Assembly (NCBI RefSeq): GCF_016862575.1
Contig: NZ_BONF01000014.1
Coordinates: 112,769-176,768 of the forward strand
Length of the DNA stretch: 64,000 bases
Direction of reading: 5' to 3'
DNA from: Catellatospora bangladeshensis
Lineage (GTDB): Bacteria > Actinomycetota > Actinomycetes > Mycobacteriales > Micromonosporaceae
Below are positions 1-8,732 of the stretch, in pieces. Position 1 is the stretch's first letter. The number at the start of each line of letters is the position of its first letter. The position numbers were made by a program, and so were the translations under genes. Under the pieces are notes generated by a model that made no database searches, was not told where the DNA came from, and saw only the letters and a program-made list of their open reading frames with translations.

Positions 1-785
1 GCCAGCTGTTCCCGCAGGGCGTTGAGTTCCTGGACCTCGGCCCGGAGACGGGCGAGTTCGGCGAGCACCGGATCGTTCGAGGGCTCCGGACCGGTGCCGT
101 TCGGCTTGGGTTCGAGGCCGAAGAAGCTGGCGAGCGAACCGGCGAGCAGGCCGAGCAGCGCGACACCCATGATCATGATCGCGGCGCCGTCGACCCGGCC
201 CGCGGTCGTGATCGGCACGATGTCGCCGTACCCGACGGTGGTCAGGGTGACCGTCGCCCACCAGACGGCGTCGCCGAAGGTGGCGAACTCGGGGTTGACG
301 GGGCGCTCGGCGTAGAACGCCATCGCCGCGCCCACGAACAGGACCGCCCCCGCGACGATCGCGACCCGCCCCAGCCGGGCGAACAGGTGCCGGACGCCCT
401 TGGTCGCGATCAGCAGCCGCCCGAGCCTGGCCAGCCGCAGGACCACCACGATGCCGCCGCCGTGCGCCCCGGAGAGCAGGAACCACGGCGCGGTGAGCAG
501 CACGATCGCGAGGTCGAACCTGCCCAGGCGGGTGCCCAGGTAGTCCACGAACAGCCGCTGGTGCACGAGGAAGTCGGCGACGAACACGAACCACGAGACG
601 ACGTTGATCAGGACGGCGATCCAGTTGCCCTGCTCCGGGACCACGATCAGCGGCAGCACGGCGGACAGGATGATCGGGATCCGGGCCCGGCGGTCGTACT
701 TCGCCAGGGCCGCCGCAGCGGCCGCGTCCCGCGGTTGTCCACGTCGCGGACCTGCTGCGGCGGCTTCCCCGCCCGTCGTGTTCAC
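1..785 (-). CDS. Voltage-gated-type potassium channel, 3' end cut by window edge
   Basis: The gene reads leftward off the window edge, so the C-terminus is missing. The translated part has several hydrophobic segments, an Arg-rich helix (VVVLRLARLGRLLIATKG) like an S4 segment, and then the canonical selectivity filter TVGYGD within TLTTVGYGDIVP, followed by a last membrane helix and a charged, coiled-coil-like tail (LAELARLRAEVQELNALREQ). This is the six-helix ion-channel family acting in the cytoplasmic membrane as a tetramer. I chose the GTG at 785 because no ATG is in frame before the upstream stop and an AGG lies 9 bases upstream of it. Family assignment is firm; gating type and ion preference beyond the K+ filter are inference. 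Confidence 0.85.
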   Translation of the reverse strand, partial: MNTTGGEAAAAGPRRGQPRDAAAAAALAKYDRRARIPIILSAVLPLIVVPEQGNWIAVLINVVSWFVFVADFLVHQRLFVDYLGTRLGRFDLAIVLLTAPWFLLSGAHGGGIVVVLRLARLGRLLIATKGVRHLFARLGRVAIVAGAVLFVGAAMAFYAERPVNPEFATFGDAVWWATVTLTTVGYGDIVPITTAGRVDGAAIMIMGVALLGLLAGSLASFFGLEPKPNGTGPEPSNDPVLAELARLRAEVQELNALREQL

Positions 786-857
786 ACGACGAATCCTGCC
801 AATCCCGGCTCATCGCCGCCGGGAACCGGGCCTGGACTCGCCGTCACAGCCGGCCCT

Positions 858-2495
858 TCAGGACACCGTGCAGGTGACGTCGTTGAGCGTGAACGTAGCC
901 GGCCTCGGGTTCGTGCCGGTGTGCGCGCCGCTGAAGCCGACGGCCGTCGACGCGCCCGGTGCGATGGTGGCGTTCCAGCTCAGATTCGCGGCCGTGACGT
1001 CGGTCCCGGTCTGGGCCCAGGCGGCGTTCCAGCCCTGCACTACGCGCTGCCCGGCGGGGTAGGCGAAGCGCAGCGTCCAGCCGGAGACGGCGGTGGTCCC
1101 GGTGTTGGTGATGGTCAGGTTCGCGGTGAAGCCGGAGCCGTTGCCCCAGTCCGAGACGGCGTACGCCACCTTGCACGTGCTGGGCGGCGCCGAGGTGGTG
1201 AACGCCGCCGTGGGCGACGGGGCCGACAGGACCCCGCCGGTGTCGCGGGCGCGCACCCGGAACGCGTAGGAGGCGCCCGGGGTCAGCCCGGTCAGGGTCG
1301 CGGTCGTCGTCGTGGCGTTGGGGGTGACCGAGACCGCCGTCTCCGTGGCGCCGTCGAGGCGGTAGACCACGTATCCGGCCAGCGGGGCCGTGCCCGCCGT
1401 CGACGGCGTCCAGGTGAGGGTGGCGCCGGTGGCGGTGATCCCGGAGACCACGGGTCCGCTCGGCGGCGTGGGCGGGGTCGCCGCGGGTGTGCACACCACG
1501 ATGGTGGCCGCGGCGCCGGTGAGCCCCGCGGTGTCCACCGCCCGCACCGAGAACGCATAGCTGGTCGCCGGTGACAGGCCGGAGACCAGGCACCCCAGCG
1601 GGTTCACCCCGACACAGGTGTAGCGGTATCCGTCGACCAGCACCTCGTACCCGCTGATCGGCCTGCTCCCGGGCGTGGCCGCGGTCCAGGACAGCGAGAC
1701 GCTGCCCGGCCTGACGTCGGTCGCGGTCAGGTTCCCGGGCTGGCCCGGCGGGACGGCGACGCCGGTCACGGTGCACGGGTGGTCGTTGATGGCGTATTCG
1801 GTCGGCGGCGCATTGGTGCCGGTGTAGGTGCCCGCGAACGTCGTCGATCTGGTGCCGCCGGGTTGCAGCGGCCCGGCACCGCTCGACCACAGCCAGACGA
1901 AGGTCTGGCTCCAGCGCGTGCCGTTCTGCCGGAAGCCCCACTCAGGCCGGATCTGCTGGCCGGGCGCGAGTGTGAAGGCGAGCGTCCACTCCTGCCACGG
2001 GCCCTCGGTCAGGTTGGTCATGTCGACCTGCGCGAAGAACGACCCGCTGCCCGAACTCATCGGCCGGTAGGTCACCGAGCACATCGTCCCCGCGGTGTAG
2101 CGCAGGGTGCGCACACTCGCCGCGGGCGAGGCCGCCGACGTGTTGCCGGCCGCGTCGGTGGCGAGAATGGCGAACGTGTACTCGTTGTTCGGGGTGAGGT
2201 CCCGGATCGTGATCGTGTTGGTGGTGCCGGGCGTGCCGTCGGTCCACGTGCCGCCGGTGGGCAGGGTCCGCCGGACGAGATATTCACTGACCCCGACGTC
2301 GTCGGTCGAGGGTGTCCAGGTCAGGGTCACCGCGAACGCGGTCACCTGGGTGAAGGTCGGCGTGCCGGGCGCGGTCGGCGCCGCGGTGTCGGCGGCCGCA
2401 AGGGCCGCGGGCGCCGCCGCCAGCAGCATCGCGGCCGCGGCGGCGAGCGCGAGGAGGGCACGCAGCGGCCGGGACAGCAGGTCGGAGATGGGCAT
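858..2495 (-). CDS. Secreted CBM2 / fibronectin type III protein without catalytic domain
   Basis: A 545-residue exported protein with an N-terminal Sec signal ending near residue 33 (AAAPAALA). Order of modules: Fn3 at about 38-128, a CBM2-like module at about 135-245 (SVTYRPMSSGSGSF to NDHPCTV), two further Fn3 units at about 250-440, and a C-terminal CBM2 at about 447-545 (CKVAYAVSDWGNGSGF to LNDVTCTV). CBM2 modules bind cellulose, chitin or xylan. Here they occur with Fn3 linkers but no recognisable hydrolase or LPMO module, so it looks like a polysaccharide-binding or adhesion protein. The ATG at 2495 is preferred over a longer start at 2612 because GGAG sits 9 bases before it and it begins the signal peptide. 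Confidence 0.85.
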   Translation of the reverse strand: MPISDLLSRPLRALLALAAAAAMLLAAAPAALAAADTAAPTAPGTPTFTQVTAFAVTLTWTPSTDDVGVSEYLVRRTLPTGGTWTDGTPGTTNTITIRDLTPNNEYTFAILATDAAGNTSAASPAASVRTLRYTAGTMCSVTYRPMSSGSGSFFAQVDMTNLTEGPWQEWTLAFTLAPGQQIRPEWGFRQNGTRWSQTFVWLWSSGAGPLQPGGTRSTTFAGTYTGTNAPPTEYAINDHPCTVTGVAVPPGQPGNLTATDVRPGSVSLSWTAATPGSRPISGYEVLVDGYRYTCVGVNPLGCLVSGLSPATSYAFSVRAVDTAGLTGAAATIVVCTPAATPPTPPSGPVVSGITATGATLTWTPSTAGTAPLAGYVVYRLDGATETAVSVTPNATTTTATLTGLTPGASYAFRVRARDTGGVLSAPSPTAAFTTSAPPSTCKVAYAVSDWGNGSGFTANLTITNTGTTAVSGWTLRFAYPAGQRVVQGWNAAWAQTGTDVTAANLSWNATIAPGASTAVGFSGAHTGTNPRPATFTLNDVTCTVS

Positions 2496-2638
2496 GGCAG
2501 ACGTCTCCAGCAGTGTGAGGAGTAACCGGTACCGATCACACGCCCAACGGCTCGCCCTGTGGGCAGCATAGGCCAAGACGGCGCGAATTACATCGACCGT
2601 CGCCACTCCCACCTGTCCGCCGGACGGGCCGATCGATG

Positions 2639-2673
2639 GTGCGGGCGGGGTCCGCGACGGACCCCGCCCGCAC
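2639..2673 (-). terminator. Rho-independent-type hairpin after the 2683-3198 gene
   Basis: A perfect 15-bp inverted repeat (arms 2639-2653 and 2659-2673, loop of 5) lies directly downstream of the leftward gene ending at 2683. It is GC-only and has no U-tract, as is usual for actinomycete terminators. Confidence 0.75.
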
Positions 2674-2682
2674 CGGCACGGC

Positions 2683-3198
2683 TCAGTACGGGTTGTAGAG
2701 GACCCGGTCCTGGCTCTTGACCACGTAGGACTGCCCCTCGAACGTGCTGCCGTACACCAGGAACTCGACGTTGCTGAAGTTCGCCGAGGTGAACTCGCCG
2801 GAGGCGGTGCCGGTCGAGGAGTAGCACGGCTGGCCGGTCGCGTTGCCGGTGTAGTTCGGGTAGACGTTCGTGACGAAGGTGGAGTACTTGCGCCCGCCCG
2901 CGTAGTACATGTTCACGTTGATCGTCAGGTACGGCAGCATGTAGCTGGACTGCCGGCAGACCGTCAGGTTGTAGCGCAGCGCGCTGCCGCCGTCGTCGAA
3001 CTGGACGGTGCCCTCGACCCAGCCGAGCTGCACGCTGGCGCCGGTCGGGTAGTAGTGGCGGATCTGCATGGTCACCGGCTGCGCCGGGCCCCACGCCGCG
3101 TGCGCGGGCGTGGCGGCGGCGGGCAGCACCAGGGCGCCCACCGTGGCCAGCGCCACCAGCAGCGACCTTGCCGCCGAGCGCCTCAGGAACGATCTCAT
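2683..3198 (-). CDS. Small secreted protein of unknown function
   Basis: A 171-residue protein with a clear Sec signal (MRSFLRRSAARSLLVAL start, cleavage probably after ATPAHA near residue 37). The mature part is Tyr-, Ser- and Thr-rich and beta-like, with two cysteines (VCRQSS and GQPCYSS) that could form one disulfide. I do not recognise a family. The ATG at 3198 has GGAG about 7 bases upstream; a longer reading to 3342 would place non-signal sequence before the signal peptide and is less likely. It lies between a CBM2 protein and an AfsR-like regulator and is followed by its own terminator, so it appears monocistronic. Confidence 0.75.
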   Translation of the reverse strand: MRSFLRRSAARSLLVALATVGALVLPAAATPAHAAWGPAQPVTMQIRHYYPTGASVQLGWVEGTVQFDDGGSALRYNLTVCRQSSYMLPYLTINVNMYYAGGRKYSTFVTNVYPNYTGNATGQPCYSSTGTASGEFTSANFSNVEFLVYGSTFEGQSYVVKSQDRVLYNPY

Positions 3199-3354
3199 CG
3201 ATGCTCTCCTCTGCATGTCCGGAGGGGACGCACAGCCGCGGCCCGGCCGGGAGCTGCTCCCGCACGGCGATGCCGGTCGAGTCCCGATCCTGGCACCCCG
3301 GACTGGACCGCGACTGAACCGCGACTGGACGCCGCAGGCCACCGGCCCCGGCGG

Positions 3355-6141
3355 TCAGCGCCGCGTGCCGACCCGGTCGCCGGCCAGCCTCGCCCGGACC
3401 TGCGCCGCCTCAGGTGGGTCGCGGTCGTCGAGCAGCGCCAGCGCCTGCTGCCATGCCGTACGGGCGGCCGTGCCGTCACCGGCCGCGGCGAGGGCGTCGC
3501 CGAGGTGGCTGAGCACGAGCCCTTCCAGGTGGCCGTCGCCCAGCTCGTGATAGATGCCCCGGGCCTGCCGGAACGCTGCCGCGGCCCGCTCGTGCTCGCC
3601 CAGGTGGTGGTGGGCGTAGCCGATGCTGTCCAGCGTCGAGGCGATGCCGCTGCGGTCGCCCAGCTCCTCCAGCCCGGCCAGCGCCGCGCGGCAGTGCTCC
3701 AGCGCCGCGACATGATCACCCTGCAGCGCGTGGCACCAGCCGACCGCGTTGCGGGCCCGCGCCACCCCGTGCGCGTCACCGGCGGCGACCAGGATCTCCA
3801 GGCCCCGCCGGGCGTGCTCCAGCGCCTGCCCGAACCCGCCCCGCCGCTCCCACATCAGCGACAGGTCCAGCTCGACCCGGCTCTGCCCGGTCAGGTCGCC
3901 CGCCTCTCGGTAGAGGACGCCGGCCTGCCGCAGCTCGGCCTGCGCCTCGTCCATGCGGCGCAGCCGGATGTACGCGCGGGCGAGCGACCGGTGCGCCACC
4001 GCCCGGGCCCGGGGCATGCCGTCCTGCCGCGCCGCCGCCACGGCGAGCTGCTGGACCGTGGCCAGGTCGGCCCAGTGCCCACGGCGGTCCAGATAGGTCG
4101 CCAGGGTCCGGGCCAGCCGCCACGCGCGCCCGGGTGACACGTCGGCGGCTCGCTCGACGGCGGCGACGAGGACGGCCCGCTCGGCGTCCAGCCAGGCCAG
4201 CGCCTGCTCGGCGTCGGTGACCTCGGCCGGGGCGGCGGCCGCCGGGGAGGGCTCCGCCAGCGGATCGTCCGGACGCGGCTGGGTGAGCTGCTCGGCGGCG
4301 TACGCCGTGTGCAGGTAGTGGTCGAGCATCCGCAGCACGGCGGCGCGGCGGCCGCGGGCGGGTTCGAGCCGGGCGACCTCCGCGGCGTAGGCGCGTACGA
4401 GGTCGTGCAGCGTGTACCGGCCCGCCACCGGCTCGTCCGCCAGGCCCGCCCGCACCAGCTCGGCGAGCTGCCTCCTGGCCTCGGTGACCGAGGCGGCCAG
4501 CAGGCTCGCCGCCGCCGGGGCCGTCACCTCCGGCCCCGGATGCAGTCCGAGCAGCCGGAACAGCCGTCCCGCCGCCGGGGCCAGGGCGTGATACGACCAC
4601 GAGAACACGGCTCGCAGGTCGGTCTCCGGGTCGCCGGTCGTGAGCGCGTCGAGCCGCCCGTCGCCGCGCAGCTCCCCCGCGACGGCCGCCAGCGGCAGGC
4701 GGCGGTTCAGCGCCGCACGGGCCGCGAGGATCACCAGGGCCAGCGGCAGCCCGCCGCAGCGGTCGAGCATCTCGGCCACCGCGGCCGGCTCGGCGGCCAG
4801 CCGCGCGGCGCCCACCCGCCGGGTCAGCAGCAGGCGGGCATCCTCCGGGGCGAGCGGTTCGAGCGGGAGCGGGTGCGCACCGTCGGCCGCCACCAGCCCG
4901 GCGAGCTGATCGCGGGACGTGACCAGCAGCAGGCAGCCGGGCGTGCCGGGCAGCAGCGGCCGCACGTGCGCCGGGTCGCGGGCGTTGTCCAGCACGATCA
5001 GCAGACGGCGCCCGGCGACCACGCTGCGGTACTGCGCGGCCTGGGCGTCCAGAGTGGGCGGCAGCCGCTCGGCGGGCACGCCCAGCGCGTCCAGCGCGCG
5101 GCGGACCGCGTCGGCCGGTGCCATGGCGACGCCGCCCGGATCGAATCCGCGCAGGTTCAGGTGGAGCTGACCGTCGGGGAACCGGGGCGCGATCCGGTGG
5201 GCCCAGTGCACCGCGAGCGCGGTCTTGCCCACCCCCGGCGCCCCGGACACGACGATCGCGGGCACGCCGGCCGGTGCGTCGAGCAGCCGGTCGAGCTGCG
5301 CCAGCTCGGCCGTGCGGCCCGTGAAGGCGTGGGTGTCCGCGGGCAGCTGCGCCGGGACCGTGGCCGCGCTGCGCGGCGCCCGCTCCGCGTGCAGCAGGGC
5401 GGCGTGCGCGGCGGCCAGTTCGGCGCCGGGGTCGACACCGAGTTCCTCGGCCAGCCGCCGGCGTACGTCGTGGTAGACGGCGAACGCCTGGCCGCGCCGG
5501 CCGGCGGCCTGATACGCGATAATGAGCCTGGCGTGCCACGCCTCGTTGAGCGGCTGCCCCGCCACCGCCTCCTCCAGCGCGGGCAGCCCGTCGGCGGGAC
5601 TGCCCGCGGCGACGGCCAGCTCCCCGTAGCGGGCCAGCGCCTCCTGCCGCTCGGCGGTCAGCGCCACGACGCCGGGATGCTCGGCGAGCACCGGGACGTC
5701 CGCCAGCGGCGCGCCCTGCCACTGCCGCAGCGCCTCGGCCAGCGCGGCCGCGGCGTCGCCGTATCGGCCAAGCTGCTGCGCCGATACGGCCGCGGTGACG
5801 TGATCGCGGAAGCGCAGCAGGTCCACTGCGGCGGTGGGCAGGCACAGGCGGTAGCCGTCGCCGGCCTTGCGCAGCACCGTGCTCGGGGCTCGGGCGGACC
5901 GCCCGGGTTCCAGCAACCTGCGCAGCCGCAGCACGTAGGTCTGGATCACGTTGGTCGCGCTCGGCGGCGGCGGCCGGTCCGGCCACAGCCCGGCGACGAG
6001 GTCCTCGCGGCGCAGCAGCTGGCCGCAGTGCAACGCCAGCAGCCCGAACACGGCGCGCTGACCGGCCGGGCCGACGTCGACCGGCTCCCCGCCGCGCCAG
6101 GCGCCGACCGGGCCGAGCACCTGAATACGCACGTCCGTCAT
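3355..6141 (-). CDS. AfsR-like regulator: SARP DNA-binding, BTAD, NB-ARC and TPR
   Basis: A 928-residue STAND-type transcription regulator. Residues about 1-95 form the OmpR-like winged helix (MTDVRIQVLGPVGAWRGGEP), about 95-245 the bacterial transcriptional activation domain (BTAD), about 270-560 an NB-ARC ATPase with P-loop GAPGVGKT and Walker-B-like LLIVLDNA, and the remainder carries TPR-like helices. Members of the family activate neighbouring secondary-metabolism or secretion genes after ATP-dependent oligomerisation. Its neighbours here are secreted proteins, the small one at 2683-3198 and the I36-type protein at 6314-6796, rather than an antibiotic cluster. Start at 6141 is chosen because the SARP domain begins there; an in-frame extension to 6273 has no domain content. 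The inducing ligand is unknown. Confidence 0.88.
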   Translation of the reverse strand: MTDVRIQVLGPVGAWRGGEPVDVGPAGQRAVFGLLALHCGQLLRREDLVAGLWPDRPPPPSATNVIQTYVLRLRRLLEPGRSARAPSTVLRKAGDGYRLCLPTAAVDLLRFRDHVTAAVSAQQLGRYGDAAAALAEALRQWQGAPLADVPVLAEHPGVVALTAERQEALARYGELAVAAGSPADGLPALEEAVAGQPLNEAWHARLIIAYQAAGRRGQAFAVYHDVRRRLAEELGVDPGAELAAAHAALLHAERAPRSAATVPAQLPADTHAFTGRTAELAQLDRLLDAPAGVPAIVVSGAPGVGKTALAVHWAHRIAPRFPDGQLHLNLRGFDPGGVAMAPADAVRRALDALGVPAERLPPTLDAQAAQYRSVVAGRRLLIVLDNARDPAHVRPLLPGTPGCLLLVTSRDQLAGLVAADGAHPLPLEPLAPEDARLLLTRRVGAARLAAEPAAVAEMLDRCGGLPLALVILAARAALNRRLPLAAVAGELRGDGRLDALTTGDPETDLRAVFSWSYHALAPAAGRLFRLLGLHPGPEVTAPAAASLLAASVTEARRQLAELVRAGLADEPVAGRYTLHDLVRAYAAEVARLEPARGRRAAVLRMLDHYLHTAYAAEQLTQPRPDDPLAEPSPAAAAPAEVTDAEQALAWLDAERAVLVAAVERAADVSPGRAWRLARTLATYLDRRGHWADLATVQQLAVAAARQDGMPRARAVAHRSLARAYIRLRRMDEAQAELRQAGVLYREAGDLTGQSRVELDLSLMWERRGGFGQALEHARRGLEILVAAGDAHGVARARNAVGWCHALQGDHVAALEHCRAALAGLEELGDRSGIASTLDSIGYAHHHLGEHERAAAAFRQARGIYHELGDGHLEGLVLSHLGDALAAAGDGTAARTAWQQALALLDDRDPPEAAQVRARLAGDRVGTRR

Positions 6142-6205
6142 GGCCGCAGTCGAAGCTATGGCGTGATCGTCGATGCCGCAACGCGGCGCCCATCCAGCAG
6201 GACGG

Positions 6206-6246
6206 GCCGGGGCCGGGTGCGGATGGTGTCCGCGCCCGGCCCCGGC
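6206..6246 (-). terminator. Long hairpin after the I36 inhibitor gene
   Basis: Arms 6206-6223 and 6229-6246 pair over 18 positions with a single T/G mismatch and a 5-base loop. It is downstream of the leftward gene ending at 6314 and upstream of the regulator start at 6141, so it separates the two transcription units. Confidence 0.7.
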
Positions 6247-6302
6247 GAGCGGTGTGTTCACCCTCGGCCGCACTCCGATGTGGCGTGACGGCCTGGGTGT
6301 GG

Positions 6303-6316
6303 TGATCAGCTGATCA
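6303..6316. repeat. 14-bp perfect palindrome TGATCAGCTGATCA over a stop codon
   Basis: A perfect palindrome overlapping the stop codon of the I36-type gene. It contains two BclI-like TGATCA hexamers. It may be a protein site or chance; there is no supporting second copy nearby. Confidence 0.35.
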
Positions 6317-6796
6317 GCAGGGATCGGTGGGGCGGACCCACCGGTGCGAGCGCAGGGTCCAGCCGGTGGCGTCGGTCAGCCCATAGCCCTGGGCGACCCA
6401 GACCTGCGCGTTCGAGTAGTTGGCGCCCTGATACAGGCACACGCCGTCATAGGTCGTGCTGGTGCCGTTGTTGACGATCGCCTTGACCCGCTGTGACGAC
6501 GTCCAGGAGCAGACGACCGGCGTGACGCGCCAGTCGTTGTCGGCGTTCACCCAGGTGCACCGGCCGCTGCTGCCGTCGGTGTTGGGCCAGACGCAGAGCA
6601 TGCCGGAGGGACAGGACAGGGCCAGGACCCCGAGGTCCGAGGCCGGGACGGGCTTCGCTGCGGTGGCGGCGGGCCTTGCCACTGCCGCCTGCGACACGGA
6701 CTGGTCCGGTGCGGCGTTCGCCGCGGGGGCGGCGCTCAGCACCAGTGCTCCGCTCACCGCCAGCGCGCAGATGGCACGCCGAAGGACACGGTTCAT
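6314..6796 (-). CDS. Secreted peptidase inhibitor I36-family protein
   Basis: A 160-residue exported protein with a signal peptide (MNRVLRRAICALAVSGALVL, cleavage near PAANA). The mature C-terminal half has the pattern of the I36/SMPI beta-gamma-crystallin-like family: LALSCPSGMLCVWPNTD, RCTWVNADNDW, and CLYQGANY, with paired cysteines. Family members inhibit extracellular metalloproteases or are crystallin-fold secreted proteins. The ATG at 6796 has GGGGAA about 8 bases upstream and starts the signal peptide; a longer start at 6877 would precede it with non-signal residues. It sits immediately upstream, in transcription order, of the AfsR-like regulator but is cut off from it by a strong hairpin. 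Confidence 0.75.
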   Translation of the reverse strand: MNRVLRRAICALAVSGALVLSAAPAANAAPDQSVSQAAVARPAATAAKPVPASDLGVLALSCPSGMLCVWPNTDGSSGRCTWVNADNDWRVTPVVCSWTSSQRVKAIVNNGTSTTYDGVCLYQGANYSNAQVWVAQGYGLTDATGWTLRSHRWVRPTDPC

Positions 6797-7052
6797 CGTT
6801 GGTTCCCCGTTTCGTCGGGCGGATGTTTCGGGATTTGTCGGAGAGGCCCCTGCGACGCCTCCAACGTAAGCCGACAACGACCCCGTTCGCCAACGATTCC
6901 TGGAAGTTTATCTATCTCTTAGCAACGGTTTGGCAGCCTGCAAGGAGCGCCGCCGATCGAGGCCGAGGACCTGCGAAAATGCACTGTCGTATGCGGACAC
7001 GAGCCGGGCGGAGGAGGCCGGTTCGACAACGCCTGTGCGATGCTCGCCCTTG

Positions 7053-7811
7053 ATGACGCGGTTTCTTTTACTGCTGCTGTACGTGTGCTCGTACCCGTCG
7101 CGGCGGGCGCGGCTGGTGGCGTTGGTGCTGCGGCGCAGGGCCCAATGGCGGCGGATACTGCGCGCCGGGCGGCCCGGTCCGCGGGCCCTGCACCCCCTGG
7201 TCCGGATCAGCCGAAAGCTCGCCGAGGTCAGCGAGCATGTCAACGACCTGCACCTGGGCTCCGGCCGGTGGGGCACCCTGCTCAGCCCCCGGACCGAACT
7301 GTGCCTGTGCTGGCTGATCACCGACCTGCTGGCCCGCGCCGCCTGCCACGACCGGGCCGCCCACACGACCGCCGCGCGCGCCGACGTGGCCGACGCACTG
7401 GCCGCGCTGCGCCGCTGCATCCGGCTGCGCCGCACCGCGTCGACCCGACGGCTGCGGCTGGCCCACGACCTCACGACGTCGCTGTCCGACGGCGGCGGCC
7501 TCGACGGAGGACGGCTGCTGGCCGAAACCGCGGCCCGGCTCGCCACCGCAATCACCGCCAGCGGCCAGGAGGCCCGGTCCGGCCTGCTGGAACTGTTCTT
7601 CGCCGTGCAGCGGGCCCGTATGGACGTGGCCGGCCGGCAGCTGGTTGGCCTGGACGCGCTCGACGCCATCGTCGGCCTCAGCCACCGCGTCCACCACGGC
7701 AACCGCGACCAGCCCGAAGCCGAGTTCCGCTGCGCCCGGCACCTGAGCGCGATCCTGGACGACCACTTCCAGCTGAGCGGCGACCCCGCCCGCCGCGACG
7801 AGTCGGCGTGA
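7053..7811 (+). CDS. N-terminal part of CHAT-associated TPR protein, ends at in-frame TGA
   Basis: 252 residues, almost entirely alpha-helical and Arg/Ala/Leu-rich, beginning with a short hydrophobic stretch (MTRFLLLLLYVCSY). It shows degenerate TPR-like helices (LRISRKLAEV region, ALAALRRCIRLRRTAS). It stops at TGA 7809-7811. The same reading frame continues after that stop for 920 bases with the same helical composition, so this and the next entry look like one original protein interrupted by a single nonsense codon. The start at the ATG 7053 is the first that covers the conserved-looking part; no convincing ribosome site is present. Function inferred from the downstream CHAT protease: sensor or scaffold half. 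Confidence 0.6.
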   Translation: MTRFLLLLLYVCSYPSRRARLVALVLRRRAQWRRILRAGRPGPRALHPLVRISRKLAEVSEHVNDLHLGSGRWGTLLSPRTELCLCWLITDLLARAACHDRAAHTTAARADVADALAALRRCIRLRRTASTRRLRLAHDLTTSLSDGGGLDGGRLLAETAARLATAITASGQEARSGLLELFFAVQRARMDVAGRQLVGLDALDAIVGLSHRVHHGNRDQPEAEFRCARHLSAILDDHFQLSGDPARRDESA

Positions 7812-7853
7812 CACCGCCGGTGGCTGCGCGAGCAGGACACACCGTTCCAGGCG

Positions 7854-8732
7854 GTGGAGGCCGACGACCTCTGGATCGAGTACGTCGCCGTGGCCACGGA
7901 CCCGGTAGAGCGCCGCGTCGACGCCGCCGCCGTGGAACAGGGCCAAGCCGATTTCGGCGGCCTCGTACGGCGCATGCCGTCGCAGCACCCGCTGCGGGCC
8001 GTGCACCTGGCGGCCTACGTGGACACCCGGCTCGCGATGTACGAGGCCGACCCGCAGCGATCCGATCTGCTCACCGAGGCGCTGCTCGCGGCCCACGACT
8101 CCGTCCGCAGCCAGCACCGGCCGGCCCAGCGCGCCGTGGCCGAGCTGAGACTGTCCCGCGTGCTGCGCGTCCACGCCGACGCGCAACGCCGAACCGACCC
8201 CCGCACCGCCGCGCGGACACTGGACAGAGCGGTGTCGACCGCCGCCCGTGCCGCCGCCCGAATCCGGCCGGACAGCCTCGACCACGCGCTGGGCCAGCAC
8301 CTTCACGGACTGGCCCTGGAGCAGCGGTTCCATACCACCGGCCGGCCCGCGGACCGGGACCTGGCCATCGCCGCCCTGCGACGAAGCCTCGACGGCCCCG
8401 GCCTGCCCGCGGTGTGTATCGCCGCCGGGCGGGCACTCGCCGACATCCACGCTGACCAGCTCGACTGGGACAGCACGGCGGCCGCCCTCGGCCGCGCCGT
8501 CAAGCTACTGGACGGGTTTGCGCCAGCACGAATGTCCCACCGCAGCCGCGAACGTATCCTCGAGAACGTCAAAGCGCTGGCATCCGACGCCGCAGCGGCC
8601 GAACTCAACCGCGGTTCGGCGGCCCATGCCCTGGCCGTGCTGGAACAGGGGAGATGCGTGATCTTCGCGCAGACACTGCAGGAAGCGCACGACAACGCCG
8701 GAGCAGCGCATGCCGAACCCGCCGCACTCTGA
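7854..8732 (+). CDS. C-terminal part of CHAT-associated TPR protein
   Basis: 292 residues in the same frame as the preceding gene and separated from it by the TGA at 7809-7811 plus 14 sense codons. It contains TPR-like pairs such as DLAIAALRRSLDGPGL and ALADIHADQLDWDSTAAALG, and ends with ALAVLEQGRCVIFAQTLQ, which matches the LEQGR..L.QAL signature that marks the end of the TPR region just before the CHAT domain in fused actinomycete proteins. If translated separately it would start at the GTG 7854, which has no good ribosome site; readthrough or a sequencing error would instead join it to 7053-7811. Its 3' end overlaps the next gene by 23 bases. Confidence 0.6.
   Translation: MEADDLWIEYVAVATDPVERRVDAAAVEQGQADFGGLVRRMPSQHPLRAVHLAAYVDTRLAMYEADPQRSDLLTEALLAAHDSVRSQHRPAQRAVAELRLSRVLRVHADAQRRTDPRTAARTLDRAVSTAARAAARIRPDSLDHALGQHLHGLALEQRFHTTGRPADRDLAIAALRRSLDGPGLPAVCIAAGRALADIHADQLDWDSTAAALGRAVKLLDGFAPARMSHRSRERILENVKALASDAAAAELNRGSAAHALAVLEQGRCVIFAQTLQEAHDNAGAAHAEPAAL

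Noticed and set aside
2496..2612. Upstream extension of the CBM2 protein
   Set aside because: The extra 39 residues precede the signal peptide and are not signal-like; a ribosome site sits in front of the internal ATG at 2495.
7809..7811. TGA read as selenocysteine in the TPR gene
   Set aside because: No SECIS-like stem follows closely and TPR regions have no conserved Cys there; a nonsense mutation or sequencing error is simpler.
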